Shown here piece by piece: positions 33,886-47,100 of a stretch of DNA of 64,000 bases. The translations under genes and the position numbers were made by a program. Source of the DNA: Actinomucor elegans (Eukaryota; Mucoromycota; Mucoromycetes; Mucorales; Mucoraceae). Positions within the stretch are counted from its first letter, which is position 1. Each line of letters starts with the position of its first letter. Below the pieces are notes generated by a model that was not told the DNA's origin, ran no database searches, and saw only the letters and a list, made by a program, of their open reading frames with translations. The DNA is taken from positions 1,922,001-1,986,000 of the forward strand of contig JAMSLZ010000007.1 in the NCBI GenBank assembly GCA_026027325.1, read 5' to 3'.

Positions 33886-35336
33886 ATGCTCATAAACGGT
33901 ATCAAATTTGCTTGTAATACATGCGTCAAGGTACTGGATAGATTAGAACCAATTTTTTGTATATTAATTAACGTTTATCAGGGTCACCGCTCTTCAAACT
34001 GTAATCATTTTGATCGACCATTATTCGAAATACGTAAAAAAGGAAGACCTGTAAGCCAGTGTGCGTTTTGCAGAGACCTGAGAAAGACGAAACAAGTTCA
34101 TATCAAATGTACATGCACAGACAAATCCAAAAAAAGCAAAGCAAGTAAGTTTGCTGTACAATAAAATACCAACAGTAAACCTTACATTTCACTATAGAAA
34201 ATATTGAAAATACAGCCACTCAATGCTATCAATCCAATCCATTATCTGGTATAAATCAATATAATGGTACCTATTCTGATCGAATGACGCAAGTATCTCA
34301 CCAATGCACTTGTCATGAGACTGCATCCAAATTGTTATTGTATAACAATGCACTACCAAGTAACGTGGAAACAAATTCTTTATTGAATTGGCAACCTCAG
34401 CATCAGCAGCAATTGAGTACCTTTAATAGGCCTTATGGATTAGATGATCAGTCGGATGCTGGATACTATAAATCAGCTATTAGCCCTTCAACCAGCCTTC
34501 GGTTTTTGAATGGACAAACAAAAAGTCCTCGTCGTAGATCATCCCTTACAAGATCGCCTATCAACACTACCAATAGTAGGAGAAGATCAACCATGAGCCA
34601 TCTGTCGCGCCCAGTTATATCCGTAGAGGATTTCGATTTAACAGACCAAACTACTGCAGATCGAAATAGGATGGCACCATATTCTATGCCGGATTACCAA
34701 CAAAACATTGATCTGAACTCTGAGCAGCACTCAAGTTTAACTGCGCCAATTTATTCGAAATCATCTTCTGCCTCCATCATCTCTTCTTCGTCCTCTATTC
34801 CTTCCCCAAGTTCAACTCATACGGACGAAGTCAATTTAGGAAACTATACAAATGACTTGGGATTTATGGCTACAGGCCCTGATGAACTGACAAACCTGTT
34901 GAACAATGTACTGATGGATAATCAAAGCTCAATATCAACTCTGGAAGGCTCCAATCCTTATTACCAAATACCAACTGCCACAGACATGACCAGATCCACC
35001 ACTATTTCGTCTTCTTGTTCTTCAACCTCCGCAACTCCAATGATGATGCCACTTCAATCAGCTTGGTGCGGAAGCCTTGTACCTCATGGAAACTGCGTGC
35101 CTTCGTCAGCTAACCAAGGGGAATCAGTTGTTATCACGATTACGCCACTACAGAACACGAAACCTGCAGTGACTCGTATCGTGACTTGTTACTGTGGAGA
35201 TTTCTGCAACTGTCCCGGCTGCTTTGTCCACCCAAATAACCTATTGAATCAGCAGCAGCCTAAGCAATATTCTCGTTCTTCATTTTCATCCTCTTCATCC
35301 TCTTCTTATAGCTCGGATGATGAACAACCTCGTTAA
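33886..35336 (+). CDS. Copper-fist transcription factor (Cuf1/Mac1/Ace1 type)
   Basis: Three exons (33886-33930, 33982-34144, 34198-35336) give 448 aa. The N-terminal copper fist is complete: MLINGIKFACNTCVKGHR, then SSNCNH, with the zinc ligands C-x2-C-x8-C-x-H, and KKGRPV, the minor-groove RGRP-like element. It is followed by CAFCRDLRK and CTCTD. The middle is Ser/Asn-rich. A second Cys cluster near the C-terminus, CYCGDFCNCPGCFVHP, matches the copper-sensing REP motif of Mac1/Cuf1. Such proteins bind copper-response elements and switch copper-uptake or detoxification genes. The C-terminal REP motif suggests the copper-starvation activator type. The poly-Ser tail may be flexible. Confidence 0.93.
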
Positions 35337-35735
35337 ACGCGTTTTATATATGCCCAACTATGCCTCTATTCCTGTAAGCAAAACCCATCACTTTCCTTTG
35401 ATCTATTAAGTCCACTTTTATGTATATCATATATACATATATGAAATCGATCCAAATCAAAAAAAAACCAATAATAATGAATACCCCAATTATACTTATG
35501 AAAATGTAACATACAATAAACGATAAGAATATGATGTAAATATCAATGTAATATTATAATTGAACCAATCATGGCTATTTGTATAAATGCGCGTGAATCA
35601 AAGGCCGGATCCGAGTCTAACCTAGTGTTCTAGGGAGAATGACGAGCTGAAGAGATAACCTCATGGCAAGTGTATACCTTGGCATAATAATCTCGACTAG
35701 AATCAAGCGCTAAACACGGAAATGTTCGTGCAAGT

Positions 35736-35759
35736 AAAAAAAAAAAAAAAAAAAAAAAA
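35736..35759 (+). repeat. Poly-A tract (24 bp)
   Basis: An uninterrupted run of 24 A in intergenic DNA. It could be the tail of a retroposed sequence, but the flanks show no recognisable source. Confidence 0.85.
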
Positions 35760-36467
35760 CGCGAGATTTTCTTACTGATGATCCGGTATCATTATGTGCG
35801 CTTACATGTCGCACACCACCAGTTTATGAAGAATGAATTAGAATTGTATCGTGGCGCGTATTTTCTTGTTGGATCAATACCACTAGACTCGGAGAGAATA
35901 GGATCAGCGCCCACCGCGTCTCCGGGTTCGCCTGTGCCCTAGAATTAAGTGCTGCATAGCCTGGATGGGAGTTTTTACAATAAGCATCCTATTTTGTTCT
36001 CTAAAGTGCTTGACATCTGAAATCCTCTGATTGCTTAGTAGATAACGCCTTTAAAAGGGTATTCATTGTCGCAATCCATTAGTGAGACTTGATATGCATT
36101 CTTTGCGCACATGTATCTATGCATAGGCTCTGATTCCTCCTACGTCATTGTTCCTTATTCCTTTGCATATCAAGTCTTCGCCAAGAGAAGGAATTGCCGG
36201 TTTAACGGCTTTATGCATCTCGCTCCGCAGCTTTGAACTGCTATATTTGCTAGAATTTATATCGCATTACAGGTTCATCTTTTATAAAAATAAAAATAAA
36301 ATACAAAAAAATACCATTATGTACTTGGAAATGCCACTAACATCGTTGCATTACAAAGTTTGCCTGTAAAATACATTTGGTATCGCCAAAAGAATGGTAC
36401 AAAAGCTAAATACTGCTATTATTGTGAAAACTTTGGAATTTATTGGTCATCGGCGATTTATATAATC

Positions 36468-36506
36468 TAGTAGTAGTAGTAGTAGTAGTAGTGACAGTAG
36501 TAGTAA
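36468..36506 (+). repeat. TAG trinucleotide microsatellite
   Basis: Eight perfect TAG units, then an interruption (TGACAG) and three more units. Intergenic. Confidence 0.9.
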
Positions 36507-38159
36507 TATGTATGTAGAGTTGTTAACTGTTTTTGTTATTTTGGAACATAATCAGGATTTGGATGTATCTTAAAAAATCTAATATACACTTTAAACCACA
36601 AAATATTGCTGATAAGCTAAAAGCACATGTAAAGTTTAATTGTACATATAATAGTAAAGAGTATGCTTTAGTTTCTTAAATCTATGGTGCGTTCTTTAAT
36701 GAAGTGTAAATTTTTGCGGCTCCTTGAAATATCTTCATAGCTTTTCCACCTCAAGGTATAGAAACACACAAAAAATACGCAGGTATTTTCCGAATTAATA
36801 GATGTATATTAACTACAGATTATACTTTTAAAACGGTTTCTTCGTTCTCCAGAAAATATAGCAAAAGTAGAAATACAAGCCCTCCTCCCATATATTCATA
36901 AGGACTGCCATATATATCTATTTCTACATATCTCGGCCGATCTCAGTCTAATGTCGTATCGAATTACTCGTCCTTTTGCAGAAAGAGCTATAGTATATAT
37001 CGCAGATTCTTCTTTAACTAAATCACAGTTAATATATTCATCAAAAATTAACTATAAATCTTACTTAGCAGCTTTTGAAAGATCTGAATATGTATAAATA
37101 GAATGAGCTTTAAGGACAACTAGAATAGGACTCGTATTAAATCCCTCATTTTAAAGTGGGAAGCACTCAAGCTAAAAGAAATTAGATGGTTTTTATATCC
37201 GTTGGAATCGACCTGAGGTTCATCCGACATTCTATCTTATTCACACATGCAGTAACTTGCATATAAGTACTGGTCATCTTATATAACTGTTTGAACGGTA
37301 ATAGTAACCTTAGATTTCAAATATGAAATCTACAAGAAAAAATTTATCATGCAGACTATTTGATAAGTATAAGTGCGACTGATTTATGTATGCTTTTTTA
37401 GTAAGGTATAAACCATACGTAGCTATTCAAAGTGTGATATATCCCACAGTATTATTGGAGTATAACTAGGGAAATACGATATCATTGGACAATTTATATA
37501 TCACTCAACTAATTACAGTTTAATATCGTATCTACTTTGTAATCCATGCCCAGAAAGCCTGTTGCATCTACTAAAGCATTCGTTTAATTGAAAGGATGCA
37601 TTCAATGTACTACGCTCATTAATGATCAACTGTAAATTATATGAACATCGTAAAACAGCATTTAAAAATCTATTGATCCGATCCCAGTCAATATAACATT
37701 TTATTGAGTAATCCATATTCAAAATGAGTTGCTGCATGTAGTAAATCGTGAAATTTACTCGAATGTGCTTCTTATATCAAGTGTCTTTTGTTTTTATTAA
37801 TTTACAGCGTTTATTTTCCCTAATAGTGTTTGTTATTTTTTTTTTTTTTTTGCTTTATTGGAAGCTTTGAGATTTAGCCCGAATATCCTTGATTTCTGTG
37901 ATGTAGAAACTGCTTTTTCATTACTACCACCCACCAACAAACAATGATTCTTTTTTGTCAGTAAATCAAGAGCCGACGGCAAGTGTACCATGTTGCATTA
38001 GTAGTTTTTTGAACGGCTGAATAAGCAGTTGGCCTAGCCCAAACTGAGCACTCAAGTCGCTATGACGCTGTAACACAAGAGACAGAATAACCATAAATTC
38101 CTTTTCTTGCCTCCTTTTCTTTGCCTCTTTGTTTTCCTTTTCAAATATCTTGCTCTTTC

Positions 38160-38778
38160 ATGGTAAAATACAAACAATTTATAAGAAAGCGCTTCAATAA
38201 CCTTTTCTCTTTTTTCAAAAAGTCGGACCAACTTAGCGAGCAACAGCTTTGCGAATATCGCGACTCGTTTGCATTGTTTGATAAAAACGGTGACGGAAAG
38301 ATCGATTCAGGTGAACTCGGTCAAGTCATGCGTTCATTGGGCAAAAATCCTACCAATGAAGAGCTTAAAGACATGATCCATGATATTGATTCCGATAATA
38401 ATGGCACCATTGATTTTAACGAGTTTTTGAGCCTCATGTCCAAGTAAAGTATACAAACCTGAAAAGGAATTCTTTTCTTATAAACCCTTATAGAGTCAGA
38501 AATGCTTCTTATGATAATGAAGAGGATTTGATCGATGCATTCAAAGTATTTGATAAAGATGAAGATGGATATATTAACAAAGACGAGCTTCGTTCTGTCA
38601 TGCATCAGCTTGGTCAAAAGTTATCACCTAATGAAGTCGATGAAATGATTAATGAGGCTGACGCTGATGGTGATGGAAAGATCAATTACATGGAATTTGT
38701 TAAAATGATGGTAAGGCATGTTATTGTTATAAAATGGCCTTGTAATGTTAATACTGGATACTATAGTCTGAAAAATAA
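38160..38778 (+). CDS. CMD1: Calmodulin
   Basis: Four exons (38160-38162, 38223-38443, 38494-38710, 38767-38778) give 150 aa. The first exon is only the ATG; splicing it to TCGGACCAA gives the canonical start MSDQLSEQQ. The alternative unspliced N-terminus ([12 protein letters not shown]...) is not calmodulin-like. Four EF-hand loops are seen: [36 protein letters not shown] and [12 protein letters not shown]. All keep the Ca-binding Asp/Glu positions. The last exon adds SEK, giving KMMSEK. It senses Ca2+ and activates kinases, calcineurin and other targets. The central linker is slightly divergent ([11 protein letters not shown]). Confidence 0.95.
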
Positions 38779-39107
38779 AGAGGATGCACATAGGCGCAGT
38801 GATGTAATAAAAGTGTTGTTATGCTTGAATTTAAAGTTATAGAAGGGGTAGTTAGCTGGCTCAAAGCTGAAACACTTTAGTTTGAGAAGATTATTATATG
38901 GTTTCAAAACAAGATACCTATGAAGACTGTACATACGTGTTCAATGGGTATGGGGCGATGTGCTCACTCTTAGAAACAAATCTACAGAATTTGTTTATAC
39001 ATGCTTCATCTTCCCTACTCTAAAGATTCTATACGCGTACACGATAACAGTAACATAATTTTCTACATAGATATTTTATATACAATTGAATAGATAATAG
39101 TAAGTGC
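38779..39107. other. Intergenic, convergent 3' ends
   Basis: Short spacer between calmodulin and the convergent phosphate transporter. No gene seen. Confidence 0.5.
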
Positions 39108-41485
39108 TTACAGCCCAACAATCGACATCAAAACGTAACCAAGTGTAACAATGCACAGCATAATCAAAATACTGCAGGGCACACCGTTTCTTAGGAAGTC
39201 TTTGGTTTTTAAATAAGGTTCACCCAAAACGTTCTCTTGAGAAATTGCGGTCATGTTGGGGAAGCCAGAGACCGGTAAACCCATAGCAGCCGAACAAACA
39301 AAAGCTGTCCCCTATTCATGTACGTTAGTGATGATGGTTTCGAAGCGGCTTACATTCTACTTACCATAACAAGTAATCTTGGGTTTGGGTCCGTCAGTTG
39401 ACTTCCGATTTTTGCGACAATAGGCAAAACTATCAAAGCAGCAACAGTATGACTGATAAACGTAGCAATCAGTAAAACTAGTACGCTAAACACAAACAGC
39501 ACCTCAAAGACCGAGAGACCCATCACATGTTCTGAGATATGCAATGCGATGGTGTGTAATAAGCCAGAACTCTCTACAGCCTTTCCTAGAGCAATACCTC
39601 CCATGGCCAATACAATCACATTCCATAAGAAGCCATTAAATTCGTCTTTGGTCAAAATGCCTGTACCAAAAAACGCGACTAACGGGATGATAGCTATTAC
39701 ACCCATATCACCAAGCATATCACGGTAGGTACGAGCAATACACCAGAGCATAATCGTAAACAGAGTCACGCATACAATATAAAGTTGGGTTCGGGTAATC
39801 GATGATGATGATGTTGCGGGCGGTAGCGCTGTGATTTGACTCGAGTTCTTGATCTTGTAAGATTGCAGCAGCCAGAGCCATACAATAAAGTTACCCAGTA
39901 GACATAGTGGAATTGAAACACAAAACCAATCTGCCCAAGAAGGTGGAGGTGACATGTTCTGAATCGCAATCACGTTCTGAGGCGAAGCAATTGGAGAAGC
40001 AATTCCACCCAAGTTGGAAGCCAGAGCAATGCCCATAATCAAACAAGGCGCAAAAGGGGACCCTACTGGCAGTGTACGCAAAACGGGCTGAATCAATGAT
40101 AAGCATAGTACAGGTGCAGCTACATTGCTGATCCACATACTGGCCATGGAAGCCACTAGCATATTGACAAACAAGACAGAAGAGGGCTTAGTGCCGGCTT
40201 TGCTTAAAACAAAGGACGCTAACGCTTTAGCAATACCAAACTTGTTGAGAGCTGCAGCAATAGCAAAACCGCCAAGCAAAAGCATAATGACAGGCGATAA
40301 CATGGAAGCAAACACAGCCTTGGAAGCATCCATGGCACTCAGTCGAGTATAAGAAATTGAACCATCATCATTTTCTTGCTCTGATCGAATAACGCGTAAT
40401 ATAATAGCCAAGAATGGGACCAAAAGCGCTGTGACAAATAGTGGCATCAACTAATTAATGATATGAGTATGTGAATCCATTGTTAGAAAAGTTATTAGAT
40501 TTACCTCAGTTGCCCACAACACACTTGAAAATACAAGCACAGCAAAGCACCTGCGCTGTTCTACTTGTTCGAACAATGAGCAGTTAAGCAAGTAAACAAA
40601 CAAAGTTATGCTCAGTGCCAAGATCAACGGCGTTTTCAATTGCTTGGCCTTGTCAGCTATTTCTTTTGTATGCAAATTGGTATTCTTTCTTTCTTGTCCT
40701 ATGCGTTCTCGCCAGACTATATCACGGTCACAATGAATTCTTTCGCGAAACAGGACATCTAAAGAAACCCTTTTCTCGCCTTCTTCCTTTGTGGTATTGT
40801 ACATGAGTTCTACTTGCTGGATTATATCTTCCAAATGCTGTCGCGTACTTGATCGGAATGGATACGCGTTAAGTACAGTGTTTGTAATATAGGATGTTTT
40901 GAGGTTACTATTGAGCAGTCGGTCGTATTTCTTGAGAATCTTTTCAAAAGCAGTTTCATTGAGAGATACAAATGATTTGAGCTTGCAAAGAGAGATGTAT
41001 AGCTCAATCAAGCGACTATCTTGATAATTATCTTGATTGTGTACAATAGTGCTTGTGTTTGTGATTGAATGAAGCTCTTCTTCTTCTTCTTCAGATGAAG
41101 GCAACGGAAGATGGGCAGAGGATGATGATGAACGCGTATCGTGCACTACAACTATGATAGGAGGAGGAACCAGAGTCAGGATTTGATCAAATTCAGTATT
41201 GACTTGACATTCTTTCTCTGCATAAAACTGAATTATATTGGCTAGCGCTGCATCCAGTTCCTGAATAAAGGTCGTCTGACTCTTTTGTAATAAAGCACTA
41301 CTCTCATTCAAAGACTTTCTCTCTTTCAGAATATTAGATATTGTCGAATTCAAGCTCGAGTATCTAATTGATTTAAGAATGAGTCAGTGCACATTGCTTT
41401 GATATTCATTCGAAATTTCTTACGGCAAGTAGTAGTCTGACCATTCAGATACAGCATTCAGCTGAATGTAATGCGAAAACTTCAT
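39108..41485 (-). CDS. SPX-domain phosphate transporter (Pho87/Pho90/Pho91 type)
   Basis: Four exons (41485-41424, 41363-40505, 40450-39365, 39311-39108) give 736 aa. The N-terminus MKFSHYIQLNAVSEWSDYYLPYSSL is an SPX-domain start; later SPX helices include LKSFVSLNETAFEKILKKYDRLLNS. An acidic run (SEEEEEEL) interrupts the SPX domain. About ten or more membrane segments follow, of the divalent anion:Na+ symporter (DASS/ArsB-like) type, for example SPVIMLLLGGFAIAAAL and ILIMLCIVTLGYVLM. SPX domains bind inositol pyrophosphates and gate the transporter to phosphate status. Plasma-membrane (Pho87/90) or vacuolar (Pho91) location cannot be settled from sequence. It starts 51 bp upstream of the stop codon of the B12 gene, on the same strand. 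Confidence 0.93.
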
Positions 41486-41535
41486 GGTATGTGTTGTAAA
41501 GAAGAAGAAAAAGTACCTTTTTTTATTATGACAAG

Positions 41536-42532
41536 CTATTGTTTATTATAAATCTTCTCTTCTTTACCCTGAGATTGCGCTGCCCATCTTGCAGCATTAA
41601 ACAAGAAATCACTTAATCTTAGCAATGGAAGTGTAACAGAAGGAGATAATGGTAAACAAACAAATACAAAGGCAATGGAAGATTCTCTTCTTACCTATTC
41701 AAAAAGATAGCAACTGAATCATCGCAAAGGTGGTCTCGAACCAAAGGTTGTACCCTTCTTTCTGCACGGCGACAAACTGAACGAGCTACATGCAAGCAAG
41801 CGCTTGCTTTTCCGCCAGACTATGTAGACAATAGTAAGTTGGATGGCTCATATGTTATACTCGAATTATTACAGGAAGAATGAATTTAGTCAATTTGGGT
41901 AAATCTCGGTCATAGTCATCGATCCAGTTCTCCAATTCAGTAACATGACTTCCATCAGCATCAAACTGAGTGCGTGCTATAGAATATATGAACAAGTGTT
42001 TTATATAGTGTGCAGTTATGTTTGGAATCTATACCCAATCGAGCTTCATTTGATTGCTCACGAGGTGTCGCGATGTTTGAGCCTACGTCCTGTAAAAGAC
42101 ATTGGATCTACACAAAGCAATAGATAAGAAGACCAATAGGCAGCCATTATTCCAAGTAAATACCTTTGTTAATCTTTGTACTAGCTCATAGCTCCAGCTT
42201 TCATCTTCTAGGAATTCCATTGCAAAACTATATTCAAATATGCATATTAGCTAAATCGAAAACAACGACGTGTCTTTCTTTTTACCCAATGTTCGACGTC
42301 AGCTCATCAGTCGTACCTATTACAGTGTAGATCAGTATCAAGCAGTCCCCTCTCTTTTTGCCTTGTATGATCTAACCTAAAGCTTCAAAAATTTCATCGT
42401 CTTTATCACGGCGTTCTCCATTGTATAAACTTGAAGTGCCTGACAGTTTGGTAATAAGATATTTATCATTTCGCCCTGCATCTAGCTTTAAATCAAAATA
42501 CCTTTGTCTCCAGTCTTTGTATAGATCTTCAT
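41536..42532 (-). CDS. MMAB: Cob(I)alamin adenosyltransferase (PduO/MMAB type)
   Basis: Eight small exons (42532-42502, 42439-42377, 42316-42286, 42227-42164, 42107-42035, 41976-41873, 41819-41695, 41617-41536) join in frame to 190 aa. The N-terminal ATP-binding motif reads [20 protein letters not shown]. Then come [25 protein letters not shown] and the C-terminal signature [20 protein letters not shown], followed by [17 protein letters not shown]. The enzyme transfers adenosyl from ATP to cob(I)alamin, making the cofactor for methylmalonyl-CoA mutase. Animal forms are mitochondrial; no targeting sequence is visible before Met-1, and an in-frame stop lies just upstream, so a missed 5' exon is possible. 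It lies just downstream of the phosphate transporter. Confidence 0.93.
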
Positions 42533-44102
42533 TGTCTAATGAATAATGAACTTTTAGTTGTAATGCTCGAGATTTTGTAAATTTGAGGACTTTGCCTTAT
42601 TGTCTTGGAAAAAATAAAGGTCCAATCAATAATTCTTCCAATCAGTCTCGTCCATCTTGATTATTTCATAGTAAGCTTAGATTAAAATCCTACCCAATAC
42701 GAAACGCTGACTGGAAAAATGTACACCATTGTCAGCATATTCAGTCTTATACAATCTAAATGAGCACGCCTAGATGATGCAGTAGACAAGGCAGTCAGCA
42801 TAGGAACTTGTCGGATATACTATATAGCATCATAGATACCATATTTTATAAGGACACAGAAAGAATTTCTTGCTTAAATTTTATAATTTTGGCTCCTCTT
42901 GTTTCTTACAAAGCTAAAAAAAAAAATTATCATATATATACGTTAAACCACAAGAAACAAAGTTGAATGATCAAATACGTCTACATAATATCTTTAATGC
43001 ATTAAAAAAGTGATCTAAGGGTGTATCATTATTGAGAAAATCCCTCAATTTCTATTAGATGATGGTGAATAAAACATGTTTTCTGGATTTTTTGTAGTAG
43101 GATTGAAGTGATGGTATTTAAGAAATATTCTACTTATTCCTGTGCAGAGTATAGTTTTGCATCCCATAATGTAAATTTTGTTAAATGACAGGGTCCATCT
43201 TATAGCTAAATCAATGCAATACACAATAAAGTTTTGCCTTTGGAAAAACCGTAAAGTTTTGCAAGTCTTTGCCACAATTTATTATTATACTTTGGAGTAA
43301 AGTAAAAGTATTGATTGCTTGCATTTATTGTTTATGTCTTGAATGTAAAACAATATTCAGCATTGAAGTCTTTAAAAACTAAACTTGTAAACGATATTCA
43401 ACATAATGATGCAAATTTAAATTAGCGCTTAAGTGATTTCCTTTTGAGTAAAAGAAACACTTTATTATATACAAAGCCTGCCAATGGAGTTTATAAAAGT
43501 TAAGTATTGCGTTGAGAAACGTAAAGAAACTTCAATATTCCGTTTAAAACAAAAAGTTTATTTGTGAATGATAGGCAAACTTCCTAATTTTTTTTTTTTT
43601 TTTTTTTTTGATTTTAAGCTAACAAGTGGAACTATTTATATAAAACAACCTATCAAAAGTAGGTCAAAGTATACTCTCAAACAAAAGCGATATTTATGTA
43701 TTACAAACTACATTTCTAACAGGAAGCATATACAGCCAAAAAATGTCAAAGTTATGAGAAAATAACTAGTATCTTTTGACACCTTAGAAATCTGGCTTTT
43801 AATGTGGAAATCGAAGCATATATTTAATTGGCCATAAAAAGCAGTCCGAAACAAGTGCTGTGCTATTTTTTTCTTGGTAACCTCGTTCACCGCAGCTTCT
43901 GCTTCTTCATAACCCATTACGAGTTTAATCAATCGCTCCATTATAATTTTATATAGTCTAACTTCTTCTCTACACGAAAAGGTTGATCAAAAGTTAGATC
44001 TTGTACTATTTAAATAAGGTAGAGTATAAAAACGCGTAACTTTTTTTATGAATACTCAACTTTTTGCTTTCATTAGATTGTTTAAATTTATAAAATCACA
44101 TA
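42533..44102. other. Intergenic region, about 1.6 kb
   Basis: No gene is confirmed. Two minus-strand open frames (43045-43275, 76 aa; 43708-43941, 77 aa beginning MERLIKLVMGYEEAEAAVNE) could be gene fragments or chance; the second is close to and divergent from PRP8. A poly-T run of 19 is at 43591-43609. Confidence 0.4.
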
Positions 44103-47100
44103 ATGGCAAGCAACGATCAGGGATTTCCCATTCCTGTGGGTGGTGCACCCAATTCATACTCTAGTCAATATGATCAGTATGCGTACGAATCGAACCCTCA
44201 TACTGAAAAGAGCCATGAAGAAAAATTAAAAGAAAAGGCCAGAAAGTGGCAACAATTACAGAACAAACGTTACGGTGAAAAAAGAAAGTTTGGTATGTAT
44301 CCTCAATGCAGAGGATTAAAAATTGATGACTTACTATTATCATAGGCTTCATTGAGCACGAAAAGGCTGAAATGCCACCAGAACATCTACGTAAGATTAT
44401 CAAGGATCACGGTGATATGACTGCAAAGAAGTTCAGACACGACAAACGTATTTATCTCGGTGCTCTCAAGTATGTTCCTCACGCTGTTTTAAAGCTGTTG
44501 GAGAATATGCCAATGCCTTGGGAGCAAGTTCGAGAAGTGTCAGTCTTGTATCACATTACTGGTGCAATTACTTTTGTCAACGAAATCCCTTGGGTTATTG
44601 AGCCTGTTTATATTGCCCAATGGGGCTCTCAATGGATCATGATGCGTAGAGAGAAGCGTGATAGAAGACACTTTAAGCGTATGCGTTTCCCTCCTTTTGA
44701 TGATGAAGAACCTCCTCTCGACTATGGTGATAATATCTTGGATGTTGAGCCACTTGAAGCTATTCAGATGGAATTGGACGAAGAGGAAGATGAAGCTATC
44801 TATGATTGGTTTTATGATAATAAGCCTTTGATGGATACCAAATTTGTCAATGGTTCCAGCTATCGCAAATGGCGCTTGAATTTGCCCATTATGTCTACTT
44901 TATACCGTATCGCTCACCAGCTTTTATCTGATCTCAACGATAAGAATTACTTTTACTTGTTCGATCTCAATTCATTCTATACAGCCAAGGCTTTAAGTAT
45001 GGCCATTCCCGGTGGCCCAAAGTTTGAGCCTCTTTATCGTGATATGGACACTGCAGATGATGATTGGAATGAATTCAACGATATTAACAAGATCATTATT
45101 CGTCAACCTGTTCGTACTGAATACAAAGTAGCTTTCCCTTTCTTGTATAATTCGCTTCCTCGTAGCGTCAAGGTTTCATGGTATCATTATCCTACTGTTG
45201 TCTTTATTCGTACTGAAGATCCCGACTTACCAGCCTTTTACTTTGACCCTATCATCAATCCCATCTCATCTCGTAATGTTGAAGCTGCTGGTAACAAGCA
45301 TGAAGATGAAATCTTTGGTGACAACGAAGAAGATACAGAATTTACTATGCCTGGACATGTAGTTCCATTCTTGGATGATACTGAACTTTATACTGATAAC
45401 ACTGCCAATGGTATCTCTCTTTACTGGGCTCCTCATCCCTTTGATAAAAGATCTGGACGTACTCGTCGTGCTCAAGATGTCCCGCTTGTCAAGAGTTGGT
45501 ATCTTGAACATTGTCCTGCTGGTCAACCCGTCAAAGTTCGCGTCTCATACCAAAAGTTGCTTAAATGTTATGTTTTGAACTCTCTCCGTCATCGTCCACC
45601 CAAGGCTTTAAACAAAAAGTATCTTTTCCGTAGTCTCAAATCTACAAAGTTTTTCCAAACTACTCAAATCGATTGGGTTGAAGCTGGTCTCCAAGTCTGC
45701 CGTCAAGGTTATAATATGTTGAATCTCTTGATTCACAGAAAGAACTTGAACTACTTGCATTTGGATTATAACTTCAACTTGAAGCCCGTCAAGACTTTGA
45801 CTACAAAAGAAAGAAAGAAGTCTCGTTTCGGTAATGCATTCCATTTGTGTAGAGAAATCTTGCGTTTGACCAAACTCATTGTGGATGCTCATGTTCAATA
45901 TCGTCTTGGTAACGTCGATGCCTTCCAGTTGGCAGATGGTCTTCAATACATCTTCTCTCATGTTGGTCAATTGACTGGTATGTACCGTTACAAGTATCGT
46001 CTGATGAGACAGATTCGTATGTGTAAGGATTTGAAGCATTTGATCTATTACCGTTTCAATACTGGTCCTGTTGGTAAGGGTCCTGGTGTTGGTATTTGGG
46101 CTCCTGGATGGAGAGTCTGGCTCTTCTTTATGCGTGGTATTGTACCCCTTCTTGAGCGTTGGTTGGGTAACCTGCTTGCTCGTCAATTCGAAGGAAGACA
46201 TTCCAAGGGCATTGCAAAGACAGTTACTAAACAGCGTGTCGATTCTCATTATGATCTTGAGTTGAGAGCTGCTGTATTACACGATATCATGGACGCTATG
46301 CCCGAAGGCATCAAGGGTAACAAATCTCGTACTATTCTTCAGCATCTTTCCGAAGCTTGGAGAGCTTGGAAGGCTAATATTCCTTGGAAGGTACCCGGTA
46401 TGCCTGCTCCTATTGAGAACATGATCTTGCGTTATATCAAGGCTAAGGCTGACTGGTGGACAAGTGTCGCTCACTACAATCGTGAACGTATTAGAAGAGG
46501 TGCTACTGTAGACAAGACTATTTGCCGTAAGAATTTGGGTCGTTTGACTCGTCTTTGGCTTAAAGCTGAACAAGAACGTCAACACAACTATCTTAAGGAT
46601 GGTCCTTATATCACTGCTGAAGAAGCTGTCGCTATTTACACATCCACTGTTCACTGGCTTGAAAGTAGAAAGTTCTCTCCTATTCCTTTCCCCCCTCTTT
46701 CTTACAAGCATGATACCAAGTTGCTTATTCTTGCTCTCGAACGTCTTCGTGAGGCATATTCTGTTCAAGGCCGTTTGAATCAAAGCCAGAGAGAAGAATT
46801 AGGTTTGATTGAACAAGCCTATGATAATCCACATGAAGCACTTTCTCGTATTAAGCGTCTCCTGTTGACTCAACGTGCTTTCAAGGAAGTTGGTATTGAA
46901 TTCATGGATCTCTACTCTCATTTGATTCCTGTCTATGACATTGAACCTCTTGAAAAGATCACTGATGCCTATCTTGATCAGTACCTCTGGTATGAGGCTG
47001 ATAAGCGCCATCTTTTCCCTGCTTGGATCAAACCTTCTGATTCTGAACCTCCACCATTGTTGGTCTACAAGTGGTGTCAAGGTATCAACAACTTGACTGA

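Larger units (their letters stand above)
35337..38159. other. Gene-poor region of 2.8 kb
   Basis: No gene is supported. There is a 24-base poly-A run at 35736-35759, a TAG triplet repeat at 36468-36506 and a poly-T run at 37837-37852. A minus-strand 74-aa open frame at 37513-37737 has no recognisable feature. The last few hundred bases are the calmodulin promoter and leader, with pyrimidine tracts at 38099-38159. Confidence 0.45.

Noticed and set aside
38160..38447. Calmodulin with a basic N-terminal extension ([12 protein letters not shown]...)
   Set aside because: That reading retains a 60-bp intron with good GT-AG ends; splicing yields the canonical MSDQLSEQQ start.
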